Shown here: piece by piece, positions 17,001 to 17,908 of the stretch
Layout: every line of letters starts with the position of its first letter
Position numbering within the stretch: position 1 is the first letter of the stretch
NCBI GenBank assembly: GCA_031263625.1
Contig: JAISFK010000216.1
Span: 1 to 17,908, forward strand
DNA: 17,908 nt
Source of the DNA: Clostridiales bacterium
Lineage (GTDB): Bacteria > Bacillota > Clostridia > WRLR01
Direction: 5' to 3'
Made by a program: the position numbers and the translations under genes
Notes under the pieces: model-generated
What the model was told of the DNA's origin: nothing
Seen by the model: only the letters and a program-made list of their open reading frames with translations
Databases searched by the model: none

Positions 17001-17037
17001 AATCGGAGCCATGCATAAAATATGCATGGCTCCGATT
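17001..17037. terminator. 17-bp perfect hairpin between convergent genes (likely two-way terminator)
   Basis: AATCGGAGCCATGCATA at 17001-17017 pairs perfectly with 17021-17037 around the loop AAA. It lies 25 bases after the stop of the giant gene and 128 bases beyond the end of the oppositely oriented flavodoxin gene. Neither strand has a good T run after it (minus strand only TTT), so it may pause or protect RNA ends rather than end transcription by itself. Its outer arm resembles that of the terminator at 344-383. Confidence 0.6.
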
Positions 17038-17165
17038 GCCGCAGCGCCGCCATTCCGATTGCCGCAGCGACGCTTGCGCCGCCGTAGAGCTTGCCGCCGC
17101 GACGCCCGCCTCGCCGCTTGCGCCGCCGCAACGCTCCGCAACGCTCCGCAACGCTCCGCTCCGCT
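17031..17165. repeat. Nested short direct repeats in the convergent intergenic region
   Basis: TCCGATTGCCGCAGCG occurs at 17031-17046 and again at 17054-17069. CGCTTGCGCCGCCG occurs at 17071-17084 and 17115-17128. A 10-bp unit ACGCTCCGCA is tandemly repeated at 17131-17160 (third copy ends in T), followed by CCGCT, and runs up to the flavodoxin stop codon. The first repeat includes the right arm of the adjacent hairpin. No gene is visible in 16976-17164. Confidence 0.85.
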
Positions 17166-17584
17166 CAATACGCCGCGAAGCGCTTCCCGTATGCCTCGCA
17201 GGCGGCCTCGTCCGGCGCCTCCTGCATGATGAGCCCTTCCTCGAACGCGTCCGCGCCAGCTTTTTTCGCGCGCTCCTGCCAGTCGCGCATCCACTGGCCG
17301 TCGCCCCAGCCGTAGGAGCCGAACAGCGCGATCTTTTTGCCCGCCAGCTCATGCTCGACGGACGCGAAAAACGGCTCGAACACGCTGTCCTCCAGCTCCT
17401 CGGCGCCCATGGACGGGCACCCGAGCGCCAGCTTGCCGTACTCGCCGGCCACGCCGGGCGTCGCCTTGTCGGCCGCGAGCAGCGCCGTTTCCTCGCCGCC
17501 CGATTTAAGGCCCTTTTCGATGGCTATCGCCATCGCTTCCGTGTTTCCCGTCCCGCTCCAATAGATAATTGCGGTTTTGCTCAT
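17165..17584 (-). CDS. Short-chain flavodoxin
   Basis: The 139-residue product is a full-length bacterial flavodoxin: an FMN protein that moves one or two electrons between redox enzymes in the cytoplasm and can stand in for ferredoxin. The phosphate-binding loop SGTGNTE is at residues 9-15 after the first strand TAIIYW. The 60s loop GCPSMGAEELED (residues 55-66) and the 90s loop FGSYGWGDGQWM (residues 88-99), which hold the flavin ring, are both intact. The start ATG (17584-17582) is one base after the stop of the HMA gene, with GGAGGGG at 17600-17594 nine bases upstream, so translation is probably coupled. It shares the promoter at 17846-17873. It could serve electron transfer unrelated to metals; its redox partner is not in the window. 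Confidence 0.93.
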   Translation of the reverse strand: MSKTAIIYWSGTGNTEAMAIAIEKGLKSGGEETALLAADKATPGVAGEYGKLALGCPSMGAEELEDSVFEPFFASVEHELAGKKIALFGSYGWGDGQWMRDWQERAKKAGADAFEEGLIMQEAPDEAACEAYGKRFAAY

Positions 17585-17585
17585 T

Positions 17586-17807
17586 TTAAAGCTCCCCTCC
17601 CTGCAAAATGGTGTAGCCGGTGTCGCTGATGGCCTTCGCGATCTGCTCCCGCGTCACGAGCGCGGCGTCGTATTCCACGACGGCCTCCTTCTTGCGCCTG
17701 CTGGCCTTGGCCTTCTTGACGCCGGGCAGCTTGCGGGCCGCGTCCTGCACGGCTATCTCGCAGTGCCCGCAGCTCATGCCATCCACGCGAAATTTAATTT
17801 TTTCCAT
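17586..17807 (-). CDS. Heavy-metal-associated (HMA) domain protein, copper-chaperone-like
   Basis: The 73-residue product is a single HMA domain of the size of CopZ-type chaperones. The metal site GMSCGHCE is at residues 10-17 (the two Cys of the MxCxxC motif), followed by KLPGVKKAKASRRKKEAVVEYD and DTGYTIL, which fit the second strand pair and the end of the ferredoxin-like fold. Such proteins bind Cu(I), or sometimes other soft metals, and hand it to P-type ATPases or regulators. The middle is notably basic (KKAKASRRKK), which could set its partner. No ATPase or regulator is in view, but the gene starts 100 bases from the window edge. AAAGGAG at 17825-17819 lies 11 bases before the ATG. It is the first gene of an operon with the flavodoxin. 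Copper is the most likely metal but is not shown by the sequence. Confidence 0.9.
   Translation of the reverse strand: MEKIKFRVDGMSCGHCEIAVQDAARKLPGVKKAKASRRKKEAVVEYDAALVTREQIAKAISDTGYTILQGGEL
17592..17602 (-). promoter_or_regulatory. Ribosome binding site of the flavodoxin gene, inside the end of the HMA gene
   Basis: On the minus strand AGGGAGGGGAG ends 7 bases before the ATG. It overlaps the last codons of the upstream gene, supporting coupled translation of the two. Confidence 0.75.
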
Positions 17808-17818
17808 TGCAAGCTCAG

Positions 17819-17825
17819 CTCCTTT
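17819..17825 (-). promoter_or_regulatory. Ribosome binding site of the HMA gene
   Basis: AAAGGAG on the minus strand, 11 bases before the ATG at 17807. The match to the anti-Shine-Dalgarno core is full, and the spacing is at the long end of normal. Confidence 0.7.
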
Positions 17826-17845
17826 GTTGTTAGCCTATGCATACA

Positions 17846-17873
17846 ATTATAGGCCAATTTGCCTTTTTGTCAA
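17846..17873 (-). promoter_or_regulatory. Consensus vegetative promoter of the HMA-flavodoxin operon
   Basis: On the minus strand TTGACA (17873-17868) and TATAAT (17851-17846) are both perfect and are 16 bases apart. Transcription should start near 17839, about 32 bases before the ATG. Next to and overlapping the -10 is TACAATTATA (plus strand, 17842-17851), one base from the CopY-type box TACANNTGTA, and TATGCATA at 17836-17843 covers the expected start. A strong core promoter with a site over the -10 and start is the usual layout for repressor control, but no regulator is in the window. Confidence 0.9.
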
Positions 17874-17908
17874 CACCCATTGCAAGATTTGGCGCCTCAA
17901 CCGGGCGC

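Noticed and set aside
17001..17037. Riboswitch or small RNA gene
   Set aside because: It is only a simple perfect hairpin between convergent genes; no conserved aptamer elements or promoter were seen.
16976..17164. Small genes at the end of the SLH gene (frames over 16846-17229 and 17036-17629)
   Set aside because: These are Arg/Ala-rich readings of repeats and of the opposite strand of the flavodoxin gene, without ribosome sites.
1..17908. Insertion sequence, integrase, tRNA or rRNA
   Set aside because: No transposase or integrase domain, no terminal inverted repeats flanking a gene, and no cloverleaf or rRNA-like sequence were seen on either strand.

Overview
The window is very GC-rich, with codon third positions almost all G or C. 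It is dominated by one enormous secreted cell-surface gene that ends in three S-layer homology (SLH) domains. The SLH anchor, a set of Ig-like, YDG, MBG and InlB-B-type modules common in clostridial surface proteins, an AAAGGAG-type ribosome site and a consensus vegetative promoter suggest a high-GC anaerobic Bacillota (Clostridia) rather than a Gram-negative. This is inferred from protein style and signals, not from a phylogenetic marker.

Layout. Bases 2-208 hold the tail of an upstream gene, perhaps an AraC-type regulator whose frame looks damaged. Bases 209-591 are intergenic: a 14-bp tandem repeat array (212-358) runs directly into a strong intrinsic terminator (344-383), followed by a second GC hairpin, an AT-rich stretch with a perfect palindrome, and a ribosome site. 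Bases 592-16975 are one giant surface-protein gene, about 5,460 residues if repaired. It is split by an in-frame TAG (3358-3360) and by a single extra base at or next to 7681, so it reads as three consecutive open frames. Its order is: signal peptide, acidic Ala/Asp repeat stalk, Ig-like domains, beta-helix carbohydrate-binding-like domain, Ig/YDG/MBG array, two diverged copies of a ~3.4-kb super-module, more Ig-like modules, Pro-rich linker, pre-SLH domain, three SLH domains. Bases 16976-17164 are a convergent intergenic region with a 17-bp perfect hairpin and several nested direct repeats. Bases 17165-17807 are a minus-strand two-gene operon: an HMA metal-binding chaperone followed one base later by a short flavodoxin, driven by a near-perfect promoter at 17846-17873.

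How the parts relate. The giant gene would make a fibrous protein exported by Sec and held on cell-wall polymer by its SLH domains; the adhesive or glycan-binding part is near the N-terminus and the anchor is at the C-terminus. The small operon is independent and transcribed toward it, and joins a soft-metal chaperone to an FMN electron carrier. The most notable points are the precise two-lesion break-up of an otherwise well-preserved giant gene, its internal super-duplication (which also fixes the frameshift to within a base or so), and related short repeats and hairpin arms on both sides of the giant gene.
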